Below, in pieces: positions 53,301 to 60,718 of a stretch of DNA of 64,000 nt. Position numbers and translations under genes: made by a program. The stretch's first letter is position 1. Each line of letters starts with the position of its first letter. Below the pieces are notes generated by a model. It ran no database searches. It was not told the origin of the DNA and saw only the letters and a list, made by a program, of their open reading frames with translations. This DNA comes from a bacterium (lineage in GTDB: Bacteria; Zhuqueibacterota; Zhuqueibacteria; Residuimicrobiales; Oceaniaggregativiventaceae): NCBI GenBank assembly GCA_029565675.1, contig JAKQNP010000028.1, positions 1 through 64,000 on the forward strand. The letters are read 5' to 3'.

Positions 53301-53944
53301 CGTCTGTGCTGATCAACAGCGCCACGCTGCAATCAGACGGCCGCAGTGTGGTGTTGGCCACGGCAGGCCACCAGGCTGGAACGATGTACACTCTGTTTGT
53401 CAGCAATATCAAAGATCGGGCTTCGTCTCCCAACACGATTCTGCCGAACTCGTTGCATAGTTATCGATTCAATCCGAGTCTGCAAGTCACCAACCTCACA
53501 CCAGCTCGATATCGAATAGACACATTGAGAGTCATGGGCCAATACTATATCGATCGCAATTTCGTCATCAAGAATGTACCCTCCGGGTACGAAAACGCCT
53601 TGTTGATCTGCACAGCCAATGAAGATAAAACCCAAACCGCCATGCCGTTTCTGACCTTTCATATCAATGTGGCGTGCAAAATCAGTGTCGCCTATGAACG
53701 AGGCAAAAGCCTGCCCGCCTGGTTGGCGGAAGGTTGGCAGAAGAACGGACAAACTCTGTTCAACGACGACGATACGCCTCTTGACCTCTATGTGAAGGAA
53801 TACAACCCGGGCACCATCGGCTTAGGGGGAAATGAAGGAGACTCTTCCTCCAGCATGTACGTCGTGCTCGTGCAACCATCAACAACCCAGGACAGCACCC
53901 CACCGGCACCGCCGACCGGTCTGGTCATCGAACCCATCTACTGA
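50366..53944 (+). CDS. Secreted multidomain glycosidase-like protein (apiosidase/DUF4038 core)
   Basis: 1192 aa. Signal peptide about 1-26. Order by eye: a lectin-like beta-sandwich (about 30-265), a Big_5 Ig-like domain (DSIAPQVVSSTPIHNTT, about 270-375), a DUF5060-type domain (about 380-465), a DUF4038/GH140-like TIM barrel (about 470-790) with NICGEYNEV (probable acid/base Glu) and VVNGEYGYAG (probable nucleophile Glu), a collagen-binding-like domain (KEYIIYSRYGG), an Fn3 domain, another Big_5-like domain and a C-terminal beta region. It ends in DSTPPAPPTGLVIEPIY, the beginning of an Fn3 that is cut off, and has no T9SS tail. ATG 50366 has AAAGGAG upstream. It probably acts on an external glycan. 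Confidence 0.8.
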   Translation: MFSRLIHGIILLLLLIGWRIEFSWAQIQSSLVIDDPLTGSSISQRVNGGVFSQEGWKTTTRNDCIRYDIETCPYGMVEFDVKGLYESNVVFPNIQYDRQGMPTGQEDMHYTLFNMYDRDEDRSWFGQAMPSGIVQWHNPYKVVMHLFGYVAGDQYKWRHGRFRANVAAFNGGYEDDPHAFEIEYGPVFWQREKTFHMKVEWGNGLIKYYADDTLRATCDYSAFGEEYAPPDHSLMLGSANSALGITSQVPINVTFSNFKFYRFTDSIAPQVVSSTPIHNTTDASVDSYVSIRFDEPIDLASATQAFGINPSLPGELKQTGNVLYYQFNGFLQEGTTYTITLSTALKDKAGNAMQSPYTFSFTTGQQVPATVAKYDIIEVPVTVSGITNNKYTTVAVKGVFQGPTRRIEIGGFWDGGDVWKVRMAPTEVGQWNYTITGPTSAFSKSGSFNCVDSDAKGFIVVNPDYPYTFMYEDGTPFMWKGETSWRAMLNSVPYESRFKDYIDLRSSQGYNVVQSILVSYINGDGFWANEGGPVFALTPEGKDYERLNPEYFKWVDRRIEYMLSKGMHPCLLFTWAQEFAKFSSTQFARYAKYLVARYAAYPVFWNICGEYNEVYTDYGMSPNVFRDHGGTIRAADPYDHPITLHPTGRSSSAEYASDAWFSFIMQQTPYWHQDILRDRVSNKPVVNGEYGYAGWNTDDDVRIGAWEVLTAGGYITAGFFTTFAPDKGGWDLNANLQQQLELQFINSFFDDTHWWEMNPHDELTNNGTCLAAPGKEYIIYSRYGGPVAVNLSHVNSTSTIQVEWLNPRELTYSERFEVQGGASRSFTPPFSGDWVLHIGQGVPRDSVPPLAPNELVLDNRSLNSISFSWLPPLPAADGETASSYRILRNGNFVASVTETHYTDSGLDAETSYQYEVYAVDSKRNISESAATATFATLSDTQPPYLVNVTIDKLTEVVVVFNEPVDSLSAQNAANYRISPSVLINSATLQSDGRSVVLATAGHQAGTMYTLFVSNIKDRASSPNTILPNSLHSYRFNPSLQVTNLTPARYRIDTLRVMGQYYIDRNFVIKNVPSGYENALLICTANEDKTQTAMPFLTFHINVACKISVAYERGKSLPAWLAEGWQKNGQTLFNDDDTPLDLYVKEYNPGTIGLGGNEGDSSSSMYVVLVQPSTTQDSTPPAPPTGLVIEPIY

Positions 53945-53952
53945 CGAGCCTC

Positions 53953-53985
53953 GCCCGGGTTCGGTTCGATCGAACCGACCCGGGC
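53953..53985 (+). terminator. GC-rich palindrome after the multidomain gene
   Basis: GCCCGGGTTCGGTTCGAT pairs with ATCGAACCGACCCGGGC with one unpaired base; it starts nine bases after the stop codon and is followed by TAAAAATT. A stable 3' hairpin, probably a terminator though the T-run is poor. Confidence 0.6.
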
Positions 53986-54194
53986 TAAAAATTCATCTAT
54001 TGCAATCAAAATACCCATCTCAGACGAAAACCCTTTTCGCTCGCCATTATAGCCAGTTTCAAGTCTGCGTGACCTTAAAAATGCATTGATCGCTGTAAAA
54101 AATCAGCTTACTAATTCTGCCGCAGACAAGTCTTGTGATATTGCGGGAACGACTTCTGACCCCAAAATAACCACATCTAAAGTCGCAAAACGCG

Positions 54195-54222
54195 TTGCAT
54201 CAAGCCGAAATATTGTTATATT
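54195..54222 (+). promoter_or_regulatory. Candidate promoter, copy 1
   Basis: TTGCAT-N16-TATATT within TCGCAAAACGCGTTGCAT ... TATATTCGA. A near-identical stretch is at 54771-54808. It lies about 105 bases before the DUF6150-like ATG. Confidence 0.5.
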
Positions 54223-54327
54223 CGATTGGATCGCATTCCTCTAAGAAGCTGCGGTCGATACCTGTCGCTTCTGAATCCGCGCCAGGTGGAAACAACTCTT
54301 CTTTATCCCATGCAAAGGAGAAACGCC

Positions 54328-54603
54328 ATGCCGGTGCTCTACAAAACCGATATCGCCTCGGAAGCCGATGTGAAAATCCATTTCACCACGATTCGTTCTG
54401 AAGCAGATGTGGTCATTTTCGAGACCACCAGCCAATGGGAAGCGACCAGCGGAGCGATCTGGTGCTACACCGACATCCGCGGCGAAGCGGCCAAGACGAT
54501 CACTATCACCGACTCGGCCTGGGAAGCCGACCTGATCGCTTTCAAGACCGATGTGCAGTCCGATGCGCAATGGCTGAACAGCGGCAAATCCGGATTGCTG
54601 TAA
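54328..54603 (+). CDS. Small repeat protein, DUF6150-like
   Basis: 91 aa, no signal peptide. It consists of about seven short units with a small-residue turn and alternating strand residues: SEADVKIHFTTI, SEADVVIFETT, GEAAKTITITD, WEADLIAFKTD. Repeats of (S/G)xAD followed by about 8 strand residues are the mark of DUF6150 proteins and suggest a narrow beta-solenoid or sheet. No function is known. AAGGAG lies seven bases before ATG 54328; longer readings lack this. It is preceded by a sigma70-like promoter copy and followed by repeat elements. Family assignment is from pattern recall. Confidence 0.6.
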   Translation: MPVLYKTDIASEADVKIHFTTIRSEADVVIFETTSQWEATSGAIWCYTDIRGEAAKTITITDSAWEADLIAFKTDVQSDAQWLNSGKSGLL

Positions 54604-54666
54604 AAAATCCCCGATTCACCCCGGGCATGCAAACCCGGGACATCGCCTTGTTCCGATTATTTGATC

Positions 54667-54770
54667 TGGGTCCCAGGCTCCGCCTCATACAGTCTGCTGC
54701 AATTGCCTGCAAGTGGCGGCAAAGCCGCAGCGATGCATTTCCGGACGAAGGCTGGTAAAGAGATACTCGC
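54667..54770 (+). repeat. Element C, diverged copy
   Basis: GGTCCCAGGCTCCGCCTCATAC ... GGCAAAGCCG ... CGAAGGCTGGTAAAGAGA, the C plan with wear at both ends. It shares its inner sequence (CGCAG..ATGCATT) with 55062-55137. Confidence 0.55.
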
Positions 54771-54778
54771 AAAACTCG

Positions 54779-54806
54779 TTGCATAAACCCGAATTATTTC
54801 TATATT
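54779..54806 (+). promoter_or_regulatory. Candidate promoter, copy 2 (towards the GHL10 operon)
   Basis: TTGCAT-N16-TATATT, duplicate of 54195-54222 with surrounding sequence. If active it would give a leader of about 430 bases containing nested palindromes before ATG 55243. Confidence 0.45.
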
Positions 54807-54817
54807 GGACTTTTATT

Positions 54818-55051
54818 GGGTTCCCAGGCCCCGAGGGTGTGTAAAAACGGATTTTTTCAAGATGCTGTGTTTTATCTGGCAAGGAATAACCACGAAGCAC
54901 ACGAAGGTAAGAGCGTTAATGTTTTGTTTTTAATTTTTTCCCTGATTTTTTGCTTCGTGCCCTTCGAGAGCTTCGTGGTTCATATTAATTCTCATCTGGT
55001 CCTCTTCATTTAACGCTTTAGTTTTTACACACTCTATCTGCCCGGGAACCC
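54818..55051. repeat. Nested palindromic elements (C broken by a GTGTGTAAAAAC element that holds element E)
   Basis: Three sets of inverted repeats lie one inside another: GGGTTCCCAGGC (54818) with GCCCGGGAACCC (55040-55051); GTGTGTAAAAAC (54837-54848) with GTTTTTACACAC (55021-55032), a perfect 12-bp match; and AACCACGAAG (from 54888) with CTTCGTGGTT (to 54980). This order fits successive insertions. Confidence 0.65.
54888..54980. repeat. Element E (AACCACGAAG inverted repeat)
   Basis: Begins AACCACGAAGCACACGAAGG and ends CTTCGTGCCCTTCGAGAGCTTCGTGGTT, with an AT-rich centre. The plan resembles element D (CACAAAGACGCAAAGG type). It is the innermost of the nested set. Confidence 0.6.
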
Positions 55052-55137
55052 GTAATGAGACTCCGCCTCATTCAATCTGGTGCAATGATCTGTAATCAGC
55101 GGGAAAGTCGCAGAAATGCATTCATGGCCAGAGGCCG
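55052..55137 (+). repeat. Element C, right part
   Basis: GAGACTCCGCCTCATTCAATCTGG ... GCCAGAGGCCGGGAACGAG continues the C element interrupted at 54830-55040. It shares its middle with 54667-54770. Confidence 0.5.
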
Positions 55138-55242
55138 GGAACGAGATAAAATCTGCAAACTCGATTCTTCCGCACTGCCTTACTCTTCGCATGTATGCGA
55201 AAAATACGATTATTGCTTTGCCTGTTACAGGAGAAATGCATC

Positions 55243-56838
55243 ATGACCCGTCGTACCGCCAGCGTATTCGCCCTTTGCCTCGGAACATTTCTGCTCTTTT
55301 CCGGCTGCTCGGATGATCACCCTTCCCTGCACCTCGATGCGCATCTTTCTCCAGCCCTGCTCCTCAATCTCGATTGCACCAATTTCTTTTACAAAAAATC
55401 CCCGGAACTGATGACCGGCGAAAAACTCGACGCCTATGCCGATTCCATCCTTGCCAGCGGGGCGACCATCGTGCTGATCAACACGCAGGCGCAGCGCACC
55501 AACTATGCCAGCGAGGCTTTCGAGCCTTTTTGGCAGGGCTATGAGCCCGCTGCCGGCGACGATCAGCCGTTTCTCGCCGGCATCCCACCCGAAGGCCGGA
55601 CCGGTTATCGGCGCATGGTCGAATGCATGCTCGCTTTACACGAACAGGGCGTTGATTATCCAGGCCGTCTGATCGATCGCTTTCGACAAAAAGGCGTCTC
55701 GCCCTGGATCAGCTTGCGCATGAACGATACCCACAACAACGACAATCTCCATCACCCCATTCACAGCACCTTTTGGCGGGAGAACCCGGATTGCTGGCGG
55801 GTCAGGGATCGCCAGGTCGACTATTACGACCGCACGCTGGACTATTCCTGCCCTGCCGTGCGCGCCCGCTATCTGGGGCTGATCGACGAGACGCTGCAGC
55901 GCTATGACATCGACGGCCTGGAACTCGATTTTCTCCGCGAGCCCTATGTCTTTCCCATCGGCCGCGAAGCGGAAAACCGCGATCTGTTGACCGCCTGGAT
56001 CGATACCGTGCACCAGCGGATCTCGGCAGCCGAGCGGAAACTCGGCCATCCCATCCATCTCGGGGTGCGGGTGCCGGCGGATCCGGAAATCGCCCGGCAA
56101 CTGGGTCTGGATGCAGTGACCTGGGCGCACCAGGGATTGGTGGATCTGATCGTCGCTTCGCCGCGCTGGGCAACCATCGACAACGACGTTCCCGTGCACA
56201 CCTGGAAATCCCTGCTCAGAGGAACAGACGTGCCTCTGGCTTGCGGTCTGGAGGTGCGCTATCAGCCATACGAAAACGGGCCTGCCGCCATGGCATCGCC
56301 GGATGTGGCCGGCGGAGCGGCAATGGCCGCGCTCGCTGCCGGTGCGGATGCGATCTATTTGTTCAACTATTTCTTTATGCATTTCCCGGGCACGGAATGG
56401 ACCTTTCAGGCTTTTTCCGAGCGTCTGCAAGCCATGGCAGAACCTCAGAAACTCGAGCAGCTCTCGCGCCGGCATGGGGTCACCTGGACCGATGTCACTG
56501 CGCACGGCACCGCCATTTCCCGGCCGCTGCCGTCGCATGCGGCGCGCCATTTCTTCCGCCTCAACACCGGGCCGCGGCCGGACAACCGCGACTGTTCGGT
56601 GCTGATCACGACCACACGCGATCATGGCCGCATACCGGAATTGCGCGTCAACAACGTCATTTGTCCCTTGCAAAGCAGCCGCAACGACACCCTGATCTAC
56701 AGCATCCCCGAAGCCGCCAAAGCGTCGGAACGCCAGGTGATCGAAGCGGCGAGCGCCGATAGCCGGCCGTTCACCATCACGCGGGTCGAATATTACATCG
56801 CCGCGCTGCCTGCGGTCAAGGACCAGAACCTGCGATAG
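55243..56838 (+). CDS. GH10-like (GHL10) glycosidase-like lipoprotein
   Basis: 531 aa. Signal peptide with lipobox FSGC (Cys22). A TIM barrel follows with HLGVRVPADPE, SPWISLRMNDTHN and DGLELDFLREPYVF (about 225-240), matching GHL10/DUF4015-type glycosyl-hydrolase-like proteins; LELDF is a likely active-site strand. AGGAG lies before ATG 55243 (the previous ATG is out of frame). It heads an operon with a symporter 21 bases on. It probably acts at the cell surface or in the periplasm to release sugars for that symporter. The glycosidase function is inferred from fold; no activity is known. Confidence 0.8.
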   Translation: MTRRTASVFALCLGTFLLFSGCSDDHPSLHLDAHLSPALLLNLDCTNFFYKKSPELMTGEKLDAYADSILASGATIVLINTQAQRTNYASEAFEPFWQGYEPAAGDDQPFLAGIPPEGRTGYRRMVECMLALHEQGVDYPGRLIDRFRQKGVSPWISLRMNDTHNNDNLHHPIHSTFWRENPDCWRVRDRQVDYYDRTLDYSCPAVRARYLGLIDETLQRYDIDGLELDFLREPYVFPIGREAENRDLLTAWIDTVHQRISAAERKLGHPIHLGVRVPADPEIARQLGLDAVTWAHQGLVDLIVASPRWATIDNDVPVHTWKSLLRGTDVPLACGLEVRYQPYENGPAAMASPDVAGGAAMAALAAGADAIYLFNYFFMHFPGTEWTFQAFSERLQAMAEPQKLEQLSRRHGVTWTDVTAHGTAISRPLPSHAARHFFRLNTGPRPDNRDCSVLITTTRDHGRIPELRVNNVICPLQSSRNDTLIYSIPEAAKASERQVIEAASADSRPFTITRVEYYIAALPAVKDQNLR

Positions 56839-56859
56839 ATCACTGCCAACGGAGCCGTT

Positions 56860-58692
56860 ATGTCGAACACTGCGAATCTTGTCCTGATCGATTGGATCGC
56901 TATCGCCGTTTTCTTGCTCGCCATCGTCGCCATCGGTTTATCATTCATCCGCCGGGGCAGCCAGAACATGCAGTCGTTTTTTATCTCTGACCGCAGACTC
57001 ACCTGGCCGATCGCCGGCATCTCGATCATCGCCACCAGCTTCGCCTCGGACACGCCCCTGTGGGTATCGAGTCTGGTGCGGCGGTTCGGCATCCAGACCA
57101 TCTGGCAATACTGGGTGCCTTTTCTCGGCTTCAGCCTGTCGGTGGCGCTTTTTGCCCGGCTCTGGCGACGGCTGGAAGTGGTGACCGACATCGAATTTAT
57201 CGAGTTGCGCTACTCGGGCAAGTCCGCTTCGGTGCTGCGTTTCTATTCCGGTTTTTCCGGCGCCATTCTGATCTGCCCGCTGATCATCAGTTGGGTGACC
57301 AAAGCGATGGAAACCATCACCCGCGAAGCGATCGGTTTGCCGCCTGGCTACCAGGGATGGACCATCGCTGCCGTGCTCGGCATCGCCTTGATCACCTGCA
57401 CCTTTTCCGGCTTGTGGGGTGTGGTCTATACCGATTTGCTGCAGTTCACGGTAGCGACAATCGGCACCTTGTTGCTGGCCATCTTTTCGGTGCAACGGGT
57501 CGGCGGCCTGCAGGAAATGGTCACCCAGCTCAGGGCTTTGCCGGAGTGGTCTGGACAGTCGCTGTCGATTTTGCCTAAAGTCGGACCTGCATCCCAGGGA
57601 GCGATGTCGATCTGGAACATGATCGGCTATTTCGGTCTGATGTGGATCGGCGGCTCGCTGGCCGAGGGTTATACAGCGCAACGGCTGTTGGCCTGCAAGG
57701 ATGAAAAACACGCCACCTATGCCCAGATGCTCAATACCGTCGTTTATTGGGGAGTATTGGCCTGGCCGTGGATCATCGTCGCGCTTTGTTCGCTGATCCT
57801 GTTGCCCGATCTCGGCGCCGATGTCTCGCACGATTCGGCCTATCCTCGCATGATTTTGCTCATTCTGCCCTACGGCCTGCGCGGGCTGCTGATCGCCGCG
57901 CTGATCGCCGCCTTTATTTCCACCATCAACACACTGTTCAATTGGGGCTCGTCTTACCTGGTCAATGACGTCTACAAGCGCTTCTTTCGCCGGCAGGCAT
58001 CCGACCGCCATTATGTGGTGGTGGCGAAATTGTTTACGGTTTTTTTGGCGGTGTTCGGCGGTTATATTGCCACGCAAGCCGACAGCATTCAACAGCTTCT
58101 GGAAGTCAGCTATGTGCTCGGCTCCAATCTGGCGATCATCCATTTCCTGCGCTGGTTTTGGCCGCGCCTCAACGCAGCCGGCGAATTGATCGCTTCGATC
58201 ACCGCCTATATTCTGGTATCCTTGCTGCTCGCCGGCAAACTGGATTCGCTGGCCGGCGCCATTTTTAATACGCCGGCGGGAGTCGCCTTTCACCAGGAAT
58301 ACGATTACCTCGGCGCCCGCATGATACTGGTGATCGCCGTGATCTCACTGGCCGCCGTCATCGGCTCAGTCCTGACCCGTCCAACAGACGAAAAGGTGCT
58401 CGCCGAATTTGTCCGCCGCGCTCAACCTCTGGCTTTTTTCTGGAAAAGAATCATCCGCAGCCATAAAATCGAATACCGGGCCCACGAAAGTGTGCGCAGC
58501 ACCCTGGCCACCTGGGTGGTTTTCAGCTTTTGTGTTTTCTCGCTCATCATGGGTTTTTACGAGCTGTTGCTGGGCACGGCATCGATGGGAGTTCTTTGGA
58601 TGATCGCCTTTGTCACGGCCCTGTTGCTCAGCATTCAACGGGTCAACCGCGAATTGAATAGAAATCACGAGGCCGCTGATGTCCACAAATGA
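56860..58692 (+). CDS. Sodium/solute symporter (SSS family), second copy
   Basis: 610 aa with about 14 helices. FFISDRRLTWPIAGISIIATSFAS (about 40-63) matches the first sodium-site helices, and IAAFISTINTLFNWGSSYLVNDVYK (near 345-370) the signature region. It differs clearly from the copy at 33939, so the two likely carry different solutes. GGAG precedes the ATG. Its end overlaps the next gene by 14 bases, showing tight coupling to a GH151-like enzyme. Deoxysugar or sugar uptake is the likely role given the neighbours. Confidence 0.9.
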   Translation: MSNTANLVLIDWIAIAVFLLAIVAIGLSFIRRGSQNMQSFFISDRRLTWPIAGISIIATSFASDTPLWVSSLVRRFGIQTIWQYWVPFLGFSLSVALFARLWRRLEVVTDIEFIELRYSGKSASVLRFYSGFSGAILICPLIISWVTKAMETITREAIGLPPGYQGWTIAAVLGIALITCTFSGLWGVVYTDLLQFTVATIGTLLLAIFSVQRVGGLQEMVTQLRALPEWSGQSLSILPKVGPASQGAMSIWNMIGYFGLMWIGGSLAEGYTAQRLLACKDEKHATYAQMLNTVVYWGVLAWPWIIVALCSLILLPDLGADVSHDSAYPRMILLILPYGLRGLLIAALIAAFISTINTLFNWGSSYLVNDVYKRFFRRQASDRHYVVVAKLFTVFLAVFGGYIATQADSIQQLLEVSYVLGSNLAIIHFLRWFWPRLNAAGELIASITAYILVSLLLAGKLDSLAGAIFNTPAGVAFHQEYDYLGARMILVIAVISLAAVIGSVLTRPTDEKVLAEFVRRAQPLAFFWKRIIRSHKIEYRAHESVRSTLATWVVFSFCVFSLIMGFYELLLGTASMGVLWMIAFVTALLLSIQRVNRELNRNHEAADVHK

Positions 58693-60718
58693 ACTTCGTT
58701 TTCGCCAAATCCATCTCGACTTTCACACCAGCGAAGCCATTCCGCAGGTCGGTGCGCGCTTTGACCCTGAAACCTTTGCCCGCACCCTGCAAAAGGCGCA
58801 TGTCAATTCGATCACCTGTTTTGCCCGTTGTCACCACGGTTGGCTCTATTACGATTCGAAACGGTTTCCCCAATTGGTGCATCCAAACCTGATGCGGCGC
58901 GACCTCTTGCGCGAACAGATCGACGCCTGTCATCGCTGCGATATCCGCGTACCTGTCTATATCACGGTGCAATGGGACCTGCTGACGGCAAAAAACCATC
59001 CCGAATGGACGGTGCTGGAACCCGACGGCCGCCTCGCCGGCACACCGCCCTTTGAAGCCGGATTTTACCGCATCCTGTGCGTGAACACGCCATACCGCGA
59101 ATATCTCAAAGAGATCACCCGGGAGGTGTTGGAAAATCTGCCGGCTGACGGCGTGTTCTTCGATATCGTCAGCGTCCGATCGTGCTGTTGTCGAGCCTGC
59201 CAGGCGGGGATGACCGCGCAGGGGCTCGATCCGGCGAACCAGTCGGATCGCTTGCTCTATGGACAACAGATGCTCGATGGATTCAAAGCCGAAATGAGCA
59301 GCTTTGTGCATGATCTCAAACCCGGCTGCTCGATTTTCTACAACTGCGGACACATCGGACCGGCGCACCGCTCTTCCATCCACAGCTTTACCCATCTGGA
59401 ACTCGAATCGCTGCCGTCCGGGGATTATTGGGGCTATCTGCACTTTCCCTATACGATCCGGTTTGCCAGACAACTCGGCCACCGATGTTTGGGTATGACC
59501 GGCAAGTTTCACACCGATTGGGGTGATTTTCATTCCTTCAAGAACCAGGCGGCCCTCGAATTCGAATGCTTTCGCATGCTGGCCCTGGGCGCCGGCTGCA
59601 GCATCGGCGACCAGCTTCACCCCGAAGGCGCGCTGTGCCCACAGGTCTATGATCTCGTGGGCAAGGTTTATTCGCAAGTCGAGGCGGTGGAACCCTGGTG
59701 CCGCGGCGCCCGGCCGATGACCGAAATCGGCGTTTTCACGCCGGAAGAGCAAAACGGCGACCGCATGCCGACAGCTGTGCTGGGAGCCGTGCGAATGTTG
59801 CAGGAGGCGGCGCTGCAATTCGATGTCATCGATTCCCAAAGCGATTTCGAACGCTATGCGTTGCTGATCCTGCCGGACCGCATCGCCGTCGATCCCCAGC
59901 TGGCGAGCAAACTTGCCGCTTATTTTGCCGGCGGCGGCAAGACATTGCTCACTTTTGAATCCGGCCTCGATCCCGCCGGAAATGGCTTTGCAATGGCCGA
60001 TTTCGGCGCAGAGCTGCAAACCGAACAGGTATGCGATGCAACCGGCCAACCCGTGCGGGGCCGCCAATATCGATTGAACGATTACCTCGACTATATCAAA
60101 CCGCGGCCGGTCAGCAGCGCCGGTCTGGCCGAAACCGAATATGCCCTCTACACTGTCGGATTGCGCGTCACACCGTTGCCGAACACGACGGTGCTGGCGG
60201 ATACGGTCATCCCCTATTTCCCCCGCCTTTGGCGTCATTTTTGTTCGCACCGTCAGACACCCTCTTCGGGCCAAATCAGCGGCGCTGCGATCATTGCGGC
60301 AGACCATGTCGTCTATTTCTCCCATCCGATGTTCGAGATCTATCACCACTGGGCGCCGCGCTGGTGCAAAGCCCTGCTTCTCGATGGGATCGACCGGCTT
60401 TTGGGCGAACGTCTGGTCCGCCACAACGGGCCGTCCACTCTGCAGATTTCGCTCACCCAACAACCCGGGCGCTGCAATGTGCACCTGCTGCATTATATCC
60501 CCGAACGCCGCTGCGAAATGATCGATATCATCGAAGACGTGATTCCCCTGCACGACCTCGAGATTTCGCTGCGCGTCGATCGGCCGGTGCAGAGTGTGAC
60601 CGCGGTTCCACAACAGCAAACGCTGGCATTTAAAAACAATGCGAAAAGAATCGAGTTTACCCTGCCGCGATTGAACGGCCATCAAATCGTGCAGGTGGCT
60701 TTTGAGGAGTCTGAGTGA
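58679..60718 (+). CDS. GH151/GHL6-like glycosidase (alpha-L-fucosidase-like), copy 1
   Basis: 679 aa, no signal peptide, so cytoplasmic. The first ~340 residues are a TIM barrel beginning RQIHLDFHTSEAIP with CFARCHHGWLYYD and GVFFDIVSVRSCCCRACQ (cysteine-rich strand end), which fits the hypothetical glycosyl hydrolase 6 domain of GH151; a trimerisation-type domain as in GH42 and GH151 follows (GVFTPEEQNG, LLILPDRIAVDPQLA). Known GH151 enzymes are alpha-L-fucosidases, so fucose-like sugars are the most likely substrates. It overlaps the symporter stop and the next start (TGATG), indicating translational coupling. A paralogue lies two genes on. Confidence 0.85.
   Translation: MSTNELRFRQIHLDFHTSEAIPQVGARFDPETFARTLQKAHVNSITCFARCHHGWLYYDSKRFPQLVHPNLMRRDLLREQIDACHRCDIRVPVYITVQWDLLTAKNHPEWTVLEPDGRLAGTPPFEAGFYRILCVNTPYREYLKEITREVLENLPADGVFFDIVSVRSCCCRACQAGMTAQGLDPANQSDRLLYGQQMLDGFKAEMSSFVHDLKPGCSIFYNCGHIGPAHRSSIHSFTHLELESLPSGDYWGYLHFPYTIRFARQLGHRCLGMTGKFHTDWGDFHSFKNQAALEFECFRMLALGAGCSIGDQLHPEGALCPQVYDLVGKVYSQVEAVEPWCRGARPMTEIGVFTPEEQNGDRMPTAVLGAVRMLQEAALQFDVIDSQSDFERYALLILPDRIAVDPQLASKLAAYFAGGGKTLLTFESGLDPAGNGFAMADFGAELQTEQVCDATGQPVRGRQYRLNDYLDYIKPRPVSSAGLAETEYALYTVGLRVTPLPNTTVLADTVIPYFPRLWRHFCSHRQTPSSGQISGAAIIAADHVVYFSHPMFEIYHHWAPRWCKALLLDGIDRLLGERLVRHNGPSTLQISLTQQPGRCNVHLLHYIPERRCEMIDIIEDVIPLHDLEISLRVDRPVQSVTAVPQQQTLAFKNNAKRIEFTLPRLNGHQIVQVAFEESE

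Larger units (their letters stand above)
53945..54327. other. Gap between the multidomain gene and the DUF6150-like gene
   Basis: Apart from the palindrome at 53953-53985 and a candidate promoter at 54195-54222, nothing recognisable is seen. No ORF with a ribosome site was found. Confidence 0.5.

Noticed and set aside
58643-60685. 680-codon open frame on the minus strand
   Set aside because: It is the complement of the GH151-like gene; codon use and lack of motifs mark it as a shadow.
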